A DNA stretch of 64,000 bases from the NCBI RefSeq assembly GCF_033807715.1, contig NC_084587.1, positions 14,827,017-14,891,016 on the forward strand, in the 5' to 3' direction. Source of the DNA: Cololabis saira (Eukaryota; Chordata; Actinopteri; Beloniformes; Belonidae). A program made the position numbers and the translations under genes. Numbering within the stretch: the stretch's first letter is position 1; the number at the start of each line of letters is the position of its first letter. Positions 48,736-59,519 of the stretch are shown piece by piece. The notes beneath the pieces are model-generated. The model saw only the letters and a list, made by a program, of their open reading frames with translations, was not told where the DNA came from and made no database searches.

Positions 48736-49310
48736 CGCTTTTACATTAGTACCTACTCAGCCCGACTCGACTCGACTCGCCTCGGTTTTGCGCTTCTCCA
48801 CTAGGGGTCTAACCATGTCGAGTAGATATTTTTTCTGTAACTACTCTGCCGAGGTTCTAAGCGGCTGAGTCGGGCTGCATCTGACGTCATCACACTACAC
48901 GCCACCGATTGGTCAGGGGGCGGGGCCGTCAGACGTCTGAGTCAGGAGGCGGAAATCAGCGAAAGAGCGACTCGCGGCTTCCTGTTTATTTTATTTGACA
49001 GGCAATGGCAGCGCAAAAGTCTGTTCCATGATCCAACTCTGAGGTGCAGATGTTCTTAAACCTGGTGGCTGAGGAGAGAATTAAAAAGGGATCTAGACGG
49101 GTGTTAAGGAACGACCAGATCCACCAGGAGCTCCGTCACTTCATAGCTGCTCGCGGCTACCAACGGACTTTTCAGCAGCTGAGACAAACTAAAAAAAAGC
49201 AGCAACATTAAGAAGAAGGAATACGAGAAGCTGGACAAATCCTGTGCGTTGAAGGAAGAGATACAGTAGATGTGGGAAGTGAATTTCATGCCACTCTATA
49301 TAGCAATACC
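48734..49310 (+). mobile_element. PIF/Harbinger-type element, 3' truncated
   Basis: Begins GGCGCTTTTACATTAGTACC followed by ctactcagcccgactcgact, a typical fish Harbinger end. It runs through a GC-rich untranslated region (containing TGACGTCA at 48882-48889) into the start of a Myb/SANT-like gene. The matching right terminus is not found, so the element is truncated. Confidence 0.65.
49041..49211 (+). pseudogene. Harbinger Myb/SANT-like DNA-binding protein fragment
   Basis: The frame reads EVQMFLNLVAEERIKKGSRR, VLRNDQIHQELRHFIAARGY, then QRTFQQLRQ and a stop after a lysine-rich shift. This is the start of the trihelix Myb/SANT-like domain found in the accessory protein of PIF/Harbinger transposons (E-V-x-x-F-L-x-L-V ... 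GYQRTFQQ). The expected KLKKLK continuation is frameshifted. No role in the host is likely. Confidence 0.65.
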
Positions 49311-49423
49311 ACTTCTGACCACATGGGGGCATATTAACTCTACTGAGTTGACAAAAGAGCCCCAATTACAGGCATTTTAGAATCACCAACAGAACTAACA
49401 TAGATGTTTTATGGACTGTGTGA

Positions 49424-49548
49424 GGAAGTTGGAGTACCTGGAGGAAAACCAATGCAAGGTCCACTCAGAAAGACCCCTAGTGGGAGTTGAACCAGGAACT
49501 TATCTGCTCTGAGACGACAATGCTAACCACCAAGCCACTGTACTTCCT
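49424..49548 (-). mobile_element. tRNA-derived SINE fragment
   Basis: On the minus strand it reads GTGGCTTGGTGGTTAGCATT (A-box-like), then after about 30 bp GGTTCAACTCC (B-box), then a tail of the type gtggaccttgcattggttttcctcc. This is the usual order of a fish tRNA-derived SINE head and body. Confidence 0.65.
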
Positions 49549-50279
49549 GTTTTAAAAACCTGATCAGAGACTGTACTTTATTAAACACATGATCAAAGCA
49601 TTAATGTGATGAATTAAAGAAGAGAACAAATTTAAGACTGCACATTATTGATCAAAACATGAATTTCACTTTAGGTTGTTTTGCTCTTTAATATTTTTTA
49701 ATCTGCATTTTAATGCTATTTTTATTAGTTTACTTTATTGTCTTATCTTCCTTTCAATGCTTTATGTAAACCTCTTTGACTCTCCCTTTATAGATGCTCT
49801 ATACAAATATATAAATAAAACAAACAATAAACTTGCTTTACATGAAATAATGGAGTTAATCACAGTGACTTATTGTAAAACTTAGTTTACTGTAATTCTG
49901 CAAATAAGATGAGATTTACCTAATGTAAACCTTGTCCTTCTGTTCAGGACAGCCAGGATAACCTTTAGACTTTTGTATTACGCTCAGATTTTAATGACTC
50001 TCACATTTAATCTGTACACAGGTTGTCCTTATGATTAAAAACTTGTTTACCGAACAATCACTCCAGATGAATCTTTGATTGTTTCTGCAGAGATGGTATG
50101 GGTGTGTCTTCGGGAGAGGGGCTTGCAATGAGACCACAAATGACTAGGGGGAAAATAAGTTGTGAAAAATATATTTAAATCATTAATTACAGGTAAACCA
50201 ATTCTTCTGGGTGATACCTGTCTGTATCTGTAGAGAACTGTTCTGATGTATGAGAGCAATTCTACACCATAATTAGTAA

Positions 50280-50710
50280 AAATGCTTTTTTATTTTCAGA
50301 ATAAAGCTGCATTTTTGACACATAAATAAAATTGATAATAACTAATCCAAACTGCATTTTCATTTTCTTCTTCAGCCTTGCTCATTCTGTGACTTAATTA
50401 AAATGATAAAGAAAAAAGGACATTAAAGATTTAATTTGGAAAAAAATCTCTTGCAAAAAGTGTTACAAAAATCAATTTGAAATGCCAAATTTGGCAATGA
50501 AAATGTATTAGCAGAAATGCTTTTTAATTTTCTAAATAAAGCTGCATTTTTGACTCATAAATAAAATTAATATTAAATCATCTAAACTGCATTTTAATTT
50601 TCCTTTTTACCACTGCTCATTCTGTAACTTAAAATGATAAAGAAAAGGACATTGCTTCTTCGTTTTAATGCCCGTCCCGCAAAAAGTGTAACATAATTCA
50701 AATTGAGTTG
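50280..50710. repeat. Old direct duplication (~200 bp, two copies)
   Basis: Copy 1 (about 50280-50490) and copy 2 (about 50515-50710) share, in order, aataaagctgcatttttgac, cataaataaaatt, aaactgcattt, gctcattctgt, aaaatgataaagaaaa, ggacatt and gcaaaaagtgt, with many substitutions. Confidence 0.75.
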
Positions 50711-50955
50711 GCGTTTCCAAGTGACCCAGGAGAGTGTTGTCAGTATGACTGATAGTCGACATATTGCCACAAGTAGTTTCATTGCTATATTATCAAACCT
50801 TTTAATATTTACAAGGCACTTCTGCTCTTTGCCATACATTTTTCTAAACTCGCTGTAACCCTTTGGCATACCAGTACATTAGATCTGTAATCCATTTGAA
50901 TTTGAATGAAATGAATGGTGCAGAAGTGACATGACCATGTACTGCACCGCTGTGT

Positions 50956-50969
50956 CCACCAGATGGCAG
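50956..50969 (+). promoter_or_regulatory. Perfect CTCF-consensus match
   Basis: CCACCAGATGGCAG matches the CTCF core consensus CCASYAGRKGGCRS at all 14 positions. It lies between the divergent rbm47 and nsun7 genes. Occupancy is not known. Confidence 0.45.
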
Positions 50970-52233
50970 TGTTGTCTCTGTTGTCATGTGGAGTCACTGC
51001 AGTCTTGAGATCTTCAGGATCCGTAAACTGATGAGTATCCTGACTATCCCATGATTTTTACCCAGCATTGCAGATGGCAGAGTCTACAGATGGAAATGTT
51101 TTATATCAGTACATTAAATATTATATCTCATTTTGATGAAAATGTCCAAGAAAGGTCGACAAAAATAACAAAACATGCAGAAAAAACATGAAAACAGTCA
51201 TTGTGGTGTTTGGCACAGTTTATGTTCACTGTGTATGATTTGTGCAGAAATATTCATTTTGCAGGAGATATAACACAATTCTACAGAAATGAATTTTCTT
51301 CATGTTACAGGACAGTTTTATCAACTACCGATATTATTTGACTGTAAAAAGCTCAGCGCAATACAGAAAGGATTTGGGGGGGGATTGTTTTGTTTAAAAC
51401 AGATTTTGACATAGAAACATCGTCATGTCCCAGCATGGAGCCGTTGTGATGGCAACCTGTTGCAGCAGCTCTACTCGAGTTGGTCCTTGTTTGCATCATT
51501 GTGAGATACTTTTCTCTTAAAACAGTGACTTTTAGGACATATTTGCTGATTAGTGGGTTTTTGCAACATATTCTTTCATATTTAAGGATCTGAAATTGGG
51601 GAAAAGGCGTTTATAAATGGGAGCTGTTGATGGATTTTTTCCAAAAGCCCATGTAATGCTCAGAATACCATCCCAAAGTCATAATAAAGACTCATGGCAA
51701 GAAAGTTGGGGAGGACGTTGAAGTTTAAACGATTCATTCTCCCGCTTGTAGTGCAGTATGTGAGATCACTGGCACGTAATATGAAAGAGTTTGGATCCCT
51801 GATGAAGACAAACCCAGAGTGTCAGGGAATGCCATGTGGGTAGCCACCTTTTTTATTTAACTTGGTGTCCTCTGATGAACTGAGAAGTCTGAGCTTTTCA
51901 TTTGTCACTTCTAACGCGGGAACTCAGAAAACACCTTTGTAATTTATCTCCCAGTGTTTATGGAAAGCTGAAATATTTTGGACTGCACTGCCTCTGCTTT
52001 CAGACGAATCGGACACAGGGACTGTAAACAGAGAGGCGAGTTTACGAGGAGGAGGGACTGAGGTGTAATCCTGGACATGCTGCTGTGAGGGAGCATCTCT
52101 ACACCCTGAGATACTTTAAGGCTGGACGGTATTTCTGTGAATGTGGTTTTCCAAGAGAGTCCACCTGTGAAACCAGTGAAAACATCATGTGACATGTGAC
52201 AGCTCAGTGGTTGCCGGGCTACAAACACACAAC

Positions 52234-52966
52234 CAGAGGTGGGTAGAGGAGCCAAAGATTGTACTCAAGTAAAAGTACTGTTACTTCAGAATAATATGAC
52301 TCAAGTAGAAGTAAAAAGTAGTCATCCAAATAACTACTTGAGTAAAAGTACTTGGTGAAAAAACTACTCAAGTACTGAGTAACTGTTGAGTAACGTCTGA
52401 TTTATTTTTTTAACACAACCATTCAAACAGACAAAATAATCACCTTCAGGCAAATTAAATCAATACAATAAATTAAAATGAATAAAAAATAGCTTAAAAT
52501 AAAATAAGCTTAAAGTAAATTCAAGTACTTTAATAAATAATAAAATAAATAAAATAACAGAATAAAAAAATAAATTAAGCACAAGTACTGTAGCACAAAA
52601 TTTCAAGCCTTTGTACTTTTCTTTTTTAATCAGGCAGAACTAGAACAAGCCCATGAACTCATAGAAACTCTGTGTAGATGTGACAAAACATGTAAAAACA
52701 AACATTTTCCTCAAAGAATCACTCATGTCATGAGATTGACACGTACGTGGATAAAAGGGATAAAAGAAAAGTAACTAAGCTCAATGTAGCCTAATGTAGC
52801 GGAGTAAGAGTAACAGTTTCTTCTTCACAAATCTACTCAAGTAAAAGTAAAAAGTATAGTGATTCAAAACTACTCCTAAAAGTACAAAATTTCCCAAAAT
52901 GTAGTAAGTAAAGTAAAGTAAAGTAAATGTAACGGAGCAAATGTAACTCGTTACTACCCACCTCTG
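52234..52966. mobile_element. hAT MITE with perfect 8-bp target duplication
   Basis: CACACAAC flanks both ends (52226-52233 and 52967-52974). Termini are inverted: CAGAGGTGGGTAGAGGAGCC at left and the complement of the right end, CAGAGGTGGGTAGTAACGAG. Both subterminal regions carry actcaagtaaaagta motifs. No transposase. Confidence 0.92.
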
Positions 52967-53018
52967 CACACAACACATGCAATGCATTCAAGACAGTCAC
53001 TGGAGATTGCTGTAAAAT

Positions 53019-53020
<2 letters not shown>

Positions 53021-53104
<84 letters not shown>
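53021..53104. repeat. (TC)n microsatellite
   Basis: Perfect TC run of 84 bp, a polypurine-polypyrimidine tract. A retroelement-tail-like gggatcaataaagta lies at about 53180. Confidence 0.99.
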
Positions 53105-53107
<3 letters not shown>

Positions 53108-53851
53108 CACCTTGTAACAGTTGTTTCTTTTACTGCTAAATTATTCTCACTTCATACTGCAACAACATAATTTCATCTGGGGATCAATAAAGTATGATTC
53201 AAATCGATTTAAAACTTGTGAGTGTGAAAAAAGATGTTTAGATTTTCAACTCAACATATTTTCAAGGTATAAATTATGTCTTTTGGCAATTGCTGTGTCT
53301 TGTATACTTGTAAAGTTGTAAAAGCTGTACTTGCAGCTTAGAGAGTATGAACGATATTCAAAATAAAAAAGGAGTCAAAATAATTAAGGAAAACTAATAG
53401 TGACTAATAAACAATTACAAGTTTTTTTTATAGCTTTTTAAATGAAATTATCATATTTAAAGTCATTTTTACCATACATGCTTTGCCCTACTACTTCATT
53501 AAAAGTAACTTGACTTCTTTACCTCAGAGTTTGATGCTTATCTTGTTTCATGTGGATCTGCACCTGAAAGAGTTTGAATAAATCAATAAGCAGGTTAAAG
53601 TGATCTTTTAGAAGTAACATACTCAAAATGAAAACTCAGCCTCCAACACAGATCCTATTATGTTTTTTGCTATTTATCTTCCCCAGAGGCCCCACCGCTT
53701 CATTATCATATTGTTGCCATGGTGGTTCAAACTCAGGAAGGCTTGGCACACTTGTGAGGAGAGAAGTGATGTGAGGTATGAAGTCCTCCAGGTCGCTGAA
53801 TGACAACTAGTGTGGAGCACAAGGCACAAGGCAAGTTTTTCACTTTCTACA
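53105..53851. other. Non-coding segment
   Basis: AT-rich sequence without recognisable exon, ending in the pyrimidine tract ttttTCACTTTCTACAG before the candidate exon. Confidence 0.55.
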
Positions 53852-53931
53852 GGAGCTGTGGATACTTGCTTAGGCTGCGTTTCTCTCCAAAGATGAGTGT
53901 TGTGTTCACGCAGAGCCTTCTGAATGACAAC
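53852..53931 (+). CDS. Candidate nsun7 start exon
   Basis: The segment is bounded by a strong acceptor (ttttcactttctacag, AG at 53850-53851) and a strong donor (G/GTAAGA at 53931/53932). Inside, an ATG at 53892 with A at -3 opens MSVVFTQSLLNDN plus one base. That phase fits exactly the phase required by the nsun7 exon at 61786, joining to ...NDNVYPRSDEVYLQ. Position, strand, phase and both splice sites agree, but I cannot match the 13 residues to a known NSUN7 N-terminus, and short exons like this arise by chance. It would place the 55489-59067 fold-back inside an nsun7 intron. CDS part is 53892-53931; the first 40 bp would be 5' UTR. Confidence 0.35.
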
Positions 53932-55488
53932 GGTAAGACCCGCTATGCAATTTTAAACAGCTCATCATCCTGTATGCAGATTACACTAAGCCGCTGTAGC
54001 CTTTTCTTCCAACACCGCTCTTCTTAAGTGGACTTAGAGTTTTTGTCTGCGGAGCACAGGAAACTGCTTGATGCTCATTAAATCACCGCTCTTTGATATT
54101 CGTTAATTTATTCCATTTGCTCTGACGTGACCTTATTGGACATGTTCTACATTTCTGATCAACTCCAACTTTGTTCTTAAACATTGATGAGTGCAGTAGT
54201 GGCAGAATACTCTCTATGTCTATCTTGGTGGTTCTGCACTTTTGATTGTTTAAATAATGAATAGAGTATTTAAAAAAAAAAGGAAAAGTAAGTCCCTAAG
54301 CATTTTAATTGTGTGTGTATATGTGTGTATTCGTACTCTGCTGGTTACAGGGACATAAATGGTTAAGTTTGAGTGTAGAATTGGTTTAGAGTTTAGAGGA
54401 AGTCAGTGAGAGGCCCCCTGTACTGATGGAAACCTTTTTGCACACAGATGAGTTAAACAAGTCAGTCAGAGTTGGACCTTTGTCCAGGGTCAGACAGCAG
54501 TCCATCATTTATTCATGTGGATGTTTCTGAACAGCCACCTAATTGCATCACGAGGAACCCAATTACGCACAATATGCACAGCAGCAGTGGTTCATGTTCA
54601 CAGAAAGTGGAGGGGGATCGCATATCAGTCATAACTGCAGGGCTCAAGTTCAGCTCTACTCATTATATGCTTGTGTAAGATTAAATACTTAGAGCCAAAT
54701 AATAAACATTATTAATAAAAAATAAAAAAAAGAATGCTCAGATCATGCACAAACTGTCTTACAGTGGGCTCCAGTGAGGATGTAAATACGACATCAGCGA
54801 TGGAAAAGGGGATCATTTCTCATCAAGAACAAAGACAGCGCCTCCCCTCCTTACCTCCTCTTCTTGATCTTCAATCATCTTCTCATTGGAAAGGTGAAGT
54901 TCACTCTCTAATCTGAATACAGTTAAAGAATACCTTTTCGTTTTCTTTCATGATAAAGCTTCTTCGTGTTGTGGGTTTATTATTTGCACAAAAACGCTGA
55001 ACAGAAGCGCTTTTATTGTGAAATGAAAGACAAGAACATGAACGTTGGCCTCGGGTTGCAGTCAGGCAGGTGAGCTGAGAGCATCAGATGAAGCAGAGAG
55101 GAAAAACAAAGATAACTGAAACTTTATCCTTAAGTCAGACTTTCAATCTTGTCAGGGAATATTTACGTTTTTGAAGGTAAAACAAAAACATCCAGCAAAA
55201 GGTGTGTGCACAGATGAAACCACAAGACCACAAATGAAAAAAATAGGACAATATTAAAAAACTACATATATAAATAAGTAAATGCAGGTCTTTCTTTGCA
55301 CCAATCCAATATCAGAATTGGAAATCAGTCCCCATATTGATAAAATACTTCGATCACTTCTAGTTCTTTTTCAAAATTAAATAAATCCATGAGCCAATCC
55401 AATCACCTAAATTTGTTGGACCTGGGTTACATCGTACGCCAGCAGCATGCTGGGAGAGTCCCCTACTATCAAACATGAAGCCAACTAC
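53932..55488. other. Non-coding segment
   Basis: No exon or clear repeat recognised. Confidence 0.55.
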
Positions 55489-55997
55489 CATGGGCGTGGT
55501 AGTGGGGGGAAAAGTGGACCTGACTACCCAGGGCCCGAGTAGAGAGAGGGGCCCATGAAAATCCTGATTTTTTTATTTTTTTATTTTTTATTGTGATGTT
55601 TTTATTTCGAATGAATTGGGCCCTCCAATTAATTGGTGTCATAATTTATTTCAAATATATTGATAACATTAAATGAGAGAATTAACTTAATGTCACAGTT
55701 ATCCCAACATATTAGACATTCTGGGGCCCCCCTCTCGGAGATGCAAAATGGTTTAGTCCGCCCAACAGCGACCGGCAACAGGTCAGTGCGCCCAGATCAG
55801 ACACCTGTGTGCAGGACATCATGCTGCCCAAAAAACATAAATCGGGCTATCAGAAAAAGAAAGAGAGGAAACAAAAAGAAAGACGGCAGAACGAGGGGAG
55901 GCAGCTGCTGACTGCTTTCTTTCCCAAAGGTGAACCAAGTTAGCTTGTCATGCAAAGTCCAATTAAAGTTAAGTCCACTTCAGACAGCTGCTGCTCA
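55489..55997 (+). mobile_element. hAT-derived segment X, left copy
   Basis: Starts catgggcgtggtagtggggg and ends at gctgctca. It recurs almost identically in direct orientation at 57280-57788. It carries the start of a hAT transposase gene (55821-55943) preceded by a T-rich untranslated part. Confidence 0.8.
55821..55943 (+). pseudogene. hAT (ZMYM1-like) transposase N-terminal fragment, copy 1
   Basis: ATG opens a 40-residue frame, MLPKKHKSGYQKKKERKQKE, followed by a basic stretch and LLTAFFPKGEPS, then TAG. The basic K-K-x-K-S-G-Y-Q-K-K-K leader and L-L-T-x-F-F-P-K motif resemble the N-terminus of fish hAT transposases with a following TTF-type zinc finger. Everything downstream is lost. 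A longer overlapping frame in another phase has no true start and is a shadow. Confidence 0.55.
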
Positions 55998-56650
55998 CAG
56001 GGGTGTAGCACCAAATTCTGGGCCCTGTACACTCTCAATGTCAGTGGGCCCCTATCCATGCCCGCGAGGCGCGTGAGAAAAAAAAAAAAAAAGGGGGGGG
56101 GGGGGGGGTACTACAATTAACTACAATCAGATCAGATTATATTGATGAGTGGTTTTGAATTGATGCATTTGGCCTACTTGTGCTCAAATACCTAAAACAT
56201 TAGGCTACATCTGGCTGCAATAAGTTGCAGAGGCAAAAATGTTTTAAGCCATTTTTCAGCCAGATTGAGAAGAATAGCTAATTGTTTTTTTCATGTTCTC
56301 ACCACCCAGACCTATCTCTTTCTCTCTCTATCTATCTATCTGTGGCAAAAATCACAATCACAATCATTTTTGATTGATAGTGAGATCACAGTTATTTAAC
56401 ATGATTATTCATTGGCTTTGGTAACATCATGAATTTATTGAACATTGACAATAGCTTTTAAGCACAGCACTGCACCGCAATGCTAAGGCTTTTTACCAGA
56501 CAAAAATAATAAATTGCGTTATTGCTCAATTAATATATCACTAGTGTGCACTTGAGCCTACAGTGATATTGGTATGTTATTTACATGTTGATATATGCAG
56601 CAGCAATATTGCTAGATGGATCATTCATTAAATCTCAGCACGGAGTTTCA

Positions 56651-56917
56651 TTTTATTTTCTGTAATGCAATTACAAAAACAAAAATGTCATACATTCTGG
56701 ATTCATTAAAAATCAACTGAAATATTGCAAGCCTTTTATTATTTTAATATTGCTGATCATGGCTTTACAGCTTAAGAAAACTAAAATATCCTATCTCAAA
56801 AAATTTGAATATTCTGGGAATCTTAATCTTAAACTGTAAACCATAATCAGCAATATTAAAATAATAAAAGGCTTGCAATATTTCAGTTGATTTGTAATGA
56901 ATCCAGAATGTATGACT

Positions 56918-56949
<32 letters not shown>

Positions 56950-57003
56950 TTACAGAAAATAAAGAACTTTATCACAATATTCTAATTTTCTGAGACAGTC
57001 CTG
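56651..57003. mobile_element. Mariner-type palindromic MITE, left terminus lost
   Basis: Same family as 14503-14871, ending in the complement of CAGGACTGTCTCAGAAAATT at 57003. The outermost left part is replaced by fold-back sequence. Confidence 0.8.
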
Positions 57004-57115
57004 TAAAGTTCCTGGCGTGGTTGTGCTTGAATCACTTCTGAATATCCATCGTTACTTTGTGTTAACGGAGCAGCAGAGAGCAGCGTCTTGCAGATAAGTG
57101 ACGTACACCAGCTGA

Positions 57116-57175
57116 TTTATGGTTCCGCGTTGCACCAACGGCAACGGCGTTGATTTAACGCGGAACCATAAATGA
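57116..57175. repeat. Harbinger-terminus-like inverted pair
   Basis: atttatggttccgcgtt and its complement aacgcggaaccataaat face each other about 25 bp apart. They resemble PIF/Harbinger MITE ends with the interior deleted. The same pair appears inverted at about 57890-57947. Confidence 0.5.
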
Positions 57176-57279
57176 GGCTTAACGGACGCACATTTGTCAG
57201 TTTTCTTTTCGTCTTTTCAACTGAGCATGGAAACACATAAACTGAGGCAGCCTCGTAGAACCGGGCCTGTATGAGCAGC

Positions 57280-57788
57280 CATGGGCGTGGTAGTGGGGGG
57301 AAAAGTGGACCTGACTACCCAGGGCCCGAGTAGAGAGAGGGGCCCATGAAAATCCTGATTTTTTTATTTATTTTTTTTTTATTGTGATGTTTTTATTTCG
57401 AATGAATTGGGCCCTCCAATTAATTGGTGTCATAATTTATTTCAAATATATTGATAACATTAAATGAGAGAATTAACTTAATGTCACAGTTATCCCAACA
57501 TATTAGACATTCTGGGGCCCCCCTCTCGGAGATGCAAAATGGTTTAGTCCGCCCAACAGCGACCGGCAACAGGTCAGTGCGCCCAGATCAGACACCTGTG
57601 TGCAGGACATCATGCTGCCCAAAAAACATAAATCGGGCTATCAGAAAAAGAAAGAGAGGAAACAAAAAGAAAGACGGCAGAACGAGGGGAGGGAGCTGCT
57701 GACTGCTTTCTTTCCCAAAGGTGAACCAAGTTAGCTTGTCATGCAAAGTCCAATTAAAGTTAAGTCCACTTCAGACAGCTGCTGCTCA
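57280..57788 (+). mobile_element. hAT-derived segment X, central copy
   Basis: Direct copy of 55489-55997 with only a few differences. It forms the loop of the fold-back. It carries a second transposase start fragment at 57612-57734. Confidence 0.85.
57612..57734 (+). pseudogene. hAT transposase N-terminal fragment, copy 2
   Basis: Same 40-residue frame as 55821-55943 except for one visible substitution (ggcagctg versus gggagctg, changing Gln to Glu). Ends in TAG. Truncated like copy 1. Confidence 0.55.
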
Positions 57789-58110
57789 TACAGGCCCGGT
57801 TCTACGAGGCTGCCTCAGTTTATGTGTTTCCATGCTCAGTTGAAAAGACGAAAAGAAAACTGACAAATGTGCGTCCGTTAAGCCTCATTTATGGTTCCGC
57901 GTTAAATCAACGCCGTTGCCGTTGGTGCAACGCGGAACCATAAATCAGCTGGTGTACGTCACTTATCTGCAAGACGCTGCTCTCTGCTGCTCCGTTAACA
58001 CAAAGTAACGATGGATATTCAGAAGTGATTCAAGCACAACCACGCCAGGAACTTTACAGGACTGTCTCAGAAAATTAGAATATTGTGATAAAGTTCTTTA
58101 TTTTCTGTAA

Positions 58111-58142
<32 letters not shown>

Positions 58143-59067
58143 ACATACATTCTGGATTCATTACAAATCAACTGAAATATTGCAAGCCTTTTATTATTTT
58201 AATATTGCTGATTATGGTTTACAGTTTAAGATTAAGATTCCCAGAATATTCAAATTTTTTGAGATAGGATATTTTAGTTTTCTTAAGCTGTAAAGCCATG
58301 ATCAGCAATATTAAAATAATAAAAGGCTTGCAATATTTCAGTTGATTTTTAATGAATCCAGAATGTATGACATTTTTGTTTTTGTAATTGCATTACAGAA
58401 AATAAAATGAAACTCCGTGCTGAGATTTAATGAATGATCCATCTAGCAATATTGCTGCTGCATATATCAACATGTAAATAACATACCAATATCACTGTAG
58501 GCTCAAGTGCACACTAGTGATATATTAATTGAGCAATAACGCAATTTATTATTTTTGTCTGGTAAAAAGCCTTAGCATTGCGGTGCAGTGCTGTGCTTAA
58601 AAGCTATTGTCAATGTTCAATAAATTCATGATGTTACCAAAGCCAATGAATAATCATGTTAAATAACTGTGATCTCACTATCAATCAAAAATGATTGTGA
58701 TTGTGATTTTTGCCACAGATAGATAGATAGAGAGAGAAAGAGATAGGTCTGGGTGGTGAGAACATGAAAAAAACAATTAGCTATTCTTCTCAATCTGGCT
58801 GAAAAATGGCTTAAAACATTTTTGCCTCTGCAACTTATTGCAGCCAGATGTAGCCTAATGTTTTAGGTATTTGAGCACAAGTAGGCCAAATGCATCAATT
58901 CAAAACCACTCATCAATATAATCTGATCTGATTGTAGTTAATTGTAGTAGCCCCCCCCCCCCCCCCCCCCCCTTTTTTTTTTTTTTTCTCACGCGCCTCG
59001 CGGGCATGGATAGGGGCCCACTGACATTGAGAGTGTACAGGGCCCAGAATTTGGTGCTACACCCCTG
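57781..59067. repeat. Right arm of the large fold-back
   Basis: Reverse complement of 55998-57279 from gctgctcatacaggcccggt to the outer terminus gctacacccctg. Flanking sequence after 59067 (ttggtaga) does not match that before 55998 (gctgctca), so there is no simple target duplication. Confidence 0.88.
58057..58408. mobile_element. Mariner-type palindromic MITE, right terminus lost
   Basis: Inverted counterpart of 56651-57003 within the right arm; begins CAGGACTGTCTCAGAAAATT at 58057. Confidence 0.8.
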
Positions 59068-59519
59068 TTGGTAGATGTGCTGCAAAGTTACTACTTTGCA
59101 GCAGTACTCCTACTGTAATTAAGCAGATGCTTTGATCCAAAGCAACTTACATCTGAGAGAACACAAGTACAAAATCACATACTGTAGGAGGGTACAGCTG
59201 GATAAGTGCTGGTCAGGCTGCTGGGAGTCCAGTTGGACACAGGTGCTGCCATGCCAGTGCTAGAATTTACCAGCAAACAGCACAAAAAGCGACCAAAATA
59301 ACAGAAAGTTTGCGAATGTATTGATTTGGAAGAATTTGGATAGGTTTAGATAATGTTAAAAATCAGGGTTCCTGACATGAACATTTCCCCATTAGTGCAT
59401 TACAGATGTGAGACATTTTCCAAACGAAAAGATGGTGTGATGGTTGTTTTTAGATCAATTAAGAAAATGACTGAAATAAATAATGATGTTACTTTAGACG
59501 GATGATGTCAACAGGGCAT
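59068..59519. other. Non-coding segment
   Basis: Contains a short common fish repeat motif (tttgatccaaagcaacttac at 59132) and nothing else recognisable. Confidence 0.5.

Larger units (their letters stand above)
49550..52225. other. Non-coding segment
   Basis: AT-rich; contains an old ~200-bp tandem duplication (50280-50710) and a perfect CTCF-consensus site (50956-50969). No gene recognised. Confidence 0.6.
55998..57279. repeat. Left arm of the large fold-back
   Basis: Begins with a hAT-like terminus CAGGGGTGTAGCACC and ends at tgagcagc. The whole ~1282 bp recurs in reverse complement at 57781-59067. Visible differences are mainly homopolymer lengths (for example poly-A/poly-G at 56080-56108 versus 58953-58988). 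It contains a truncated mariner palindrome (56651-57003) and a pair of inverted ttatggttccgcgtt motifs (57116-57175). Confidence 0.88.

Noticed and set aside
49424..49548. Genuine tRNA gene on the minus strand
   Set aside because: A- and B-box-like motifs are present but the stems do not pair and a SINE body follows.
55660..57702. Twin 83-residue frames in the two X segments as a duplicated small gene
   Set aside because: They do not start at a true ATG. The conserved hAT-like frame is in another phase, so these are shadows within a duplicated transposon.
55998..59067. Simple hAT insertion with target duplication
   Set aside because: The flanks (gctgctca and ttggtaga) do not match, so a simple insertion does not explain the structure.
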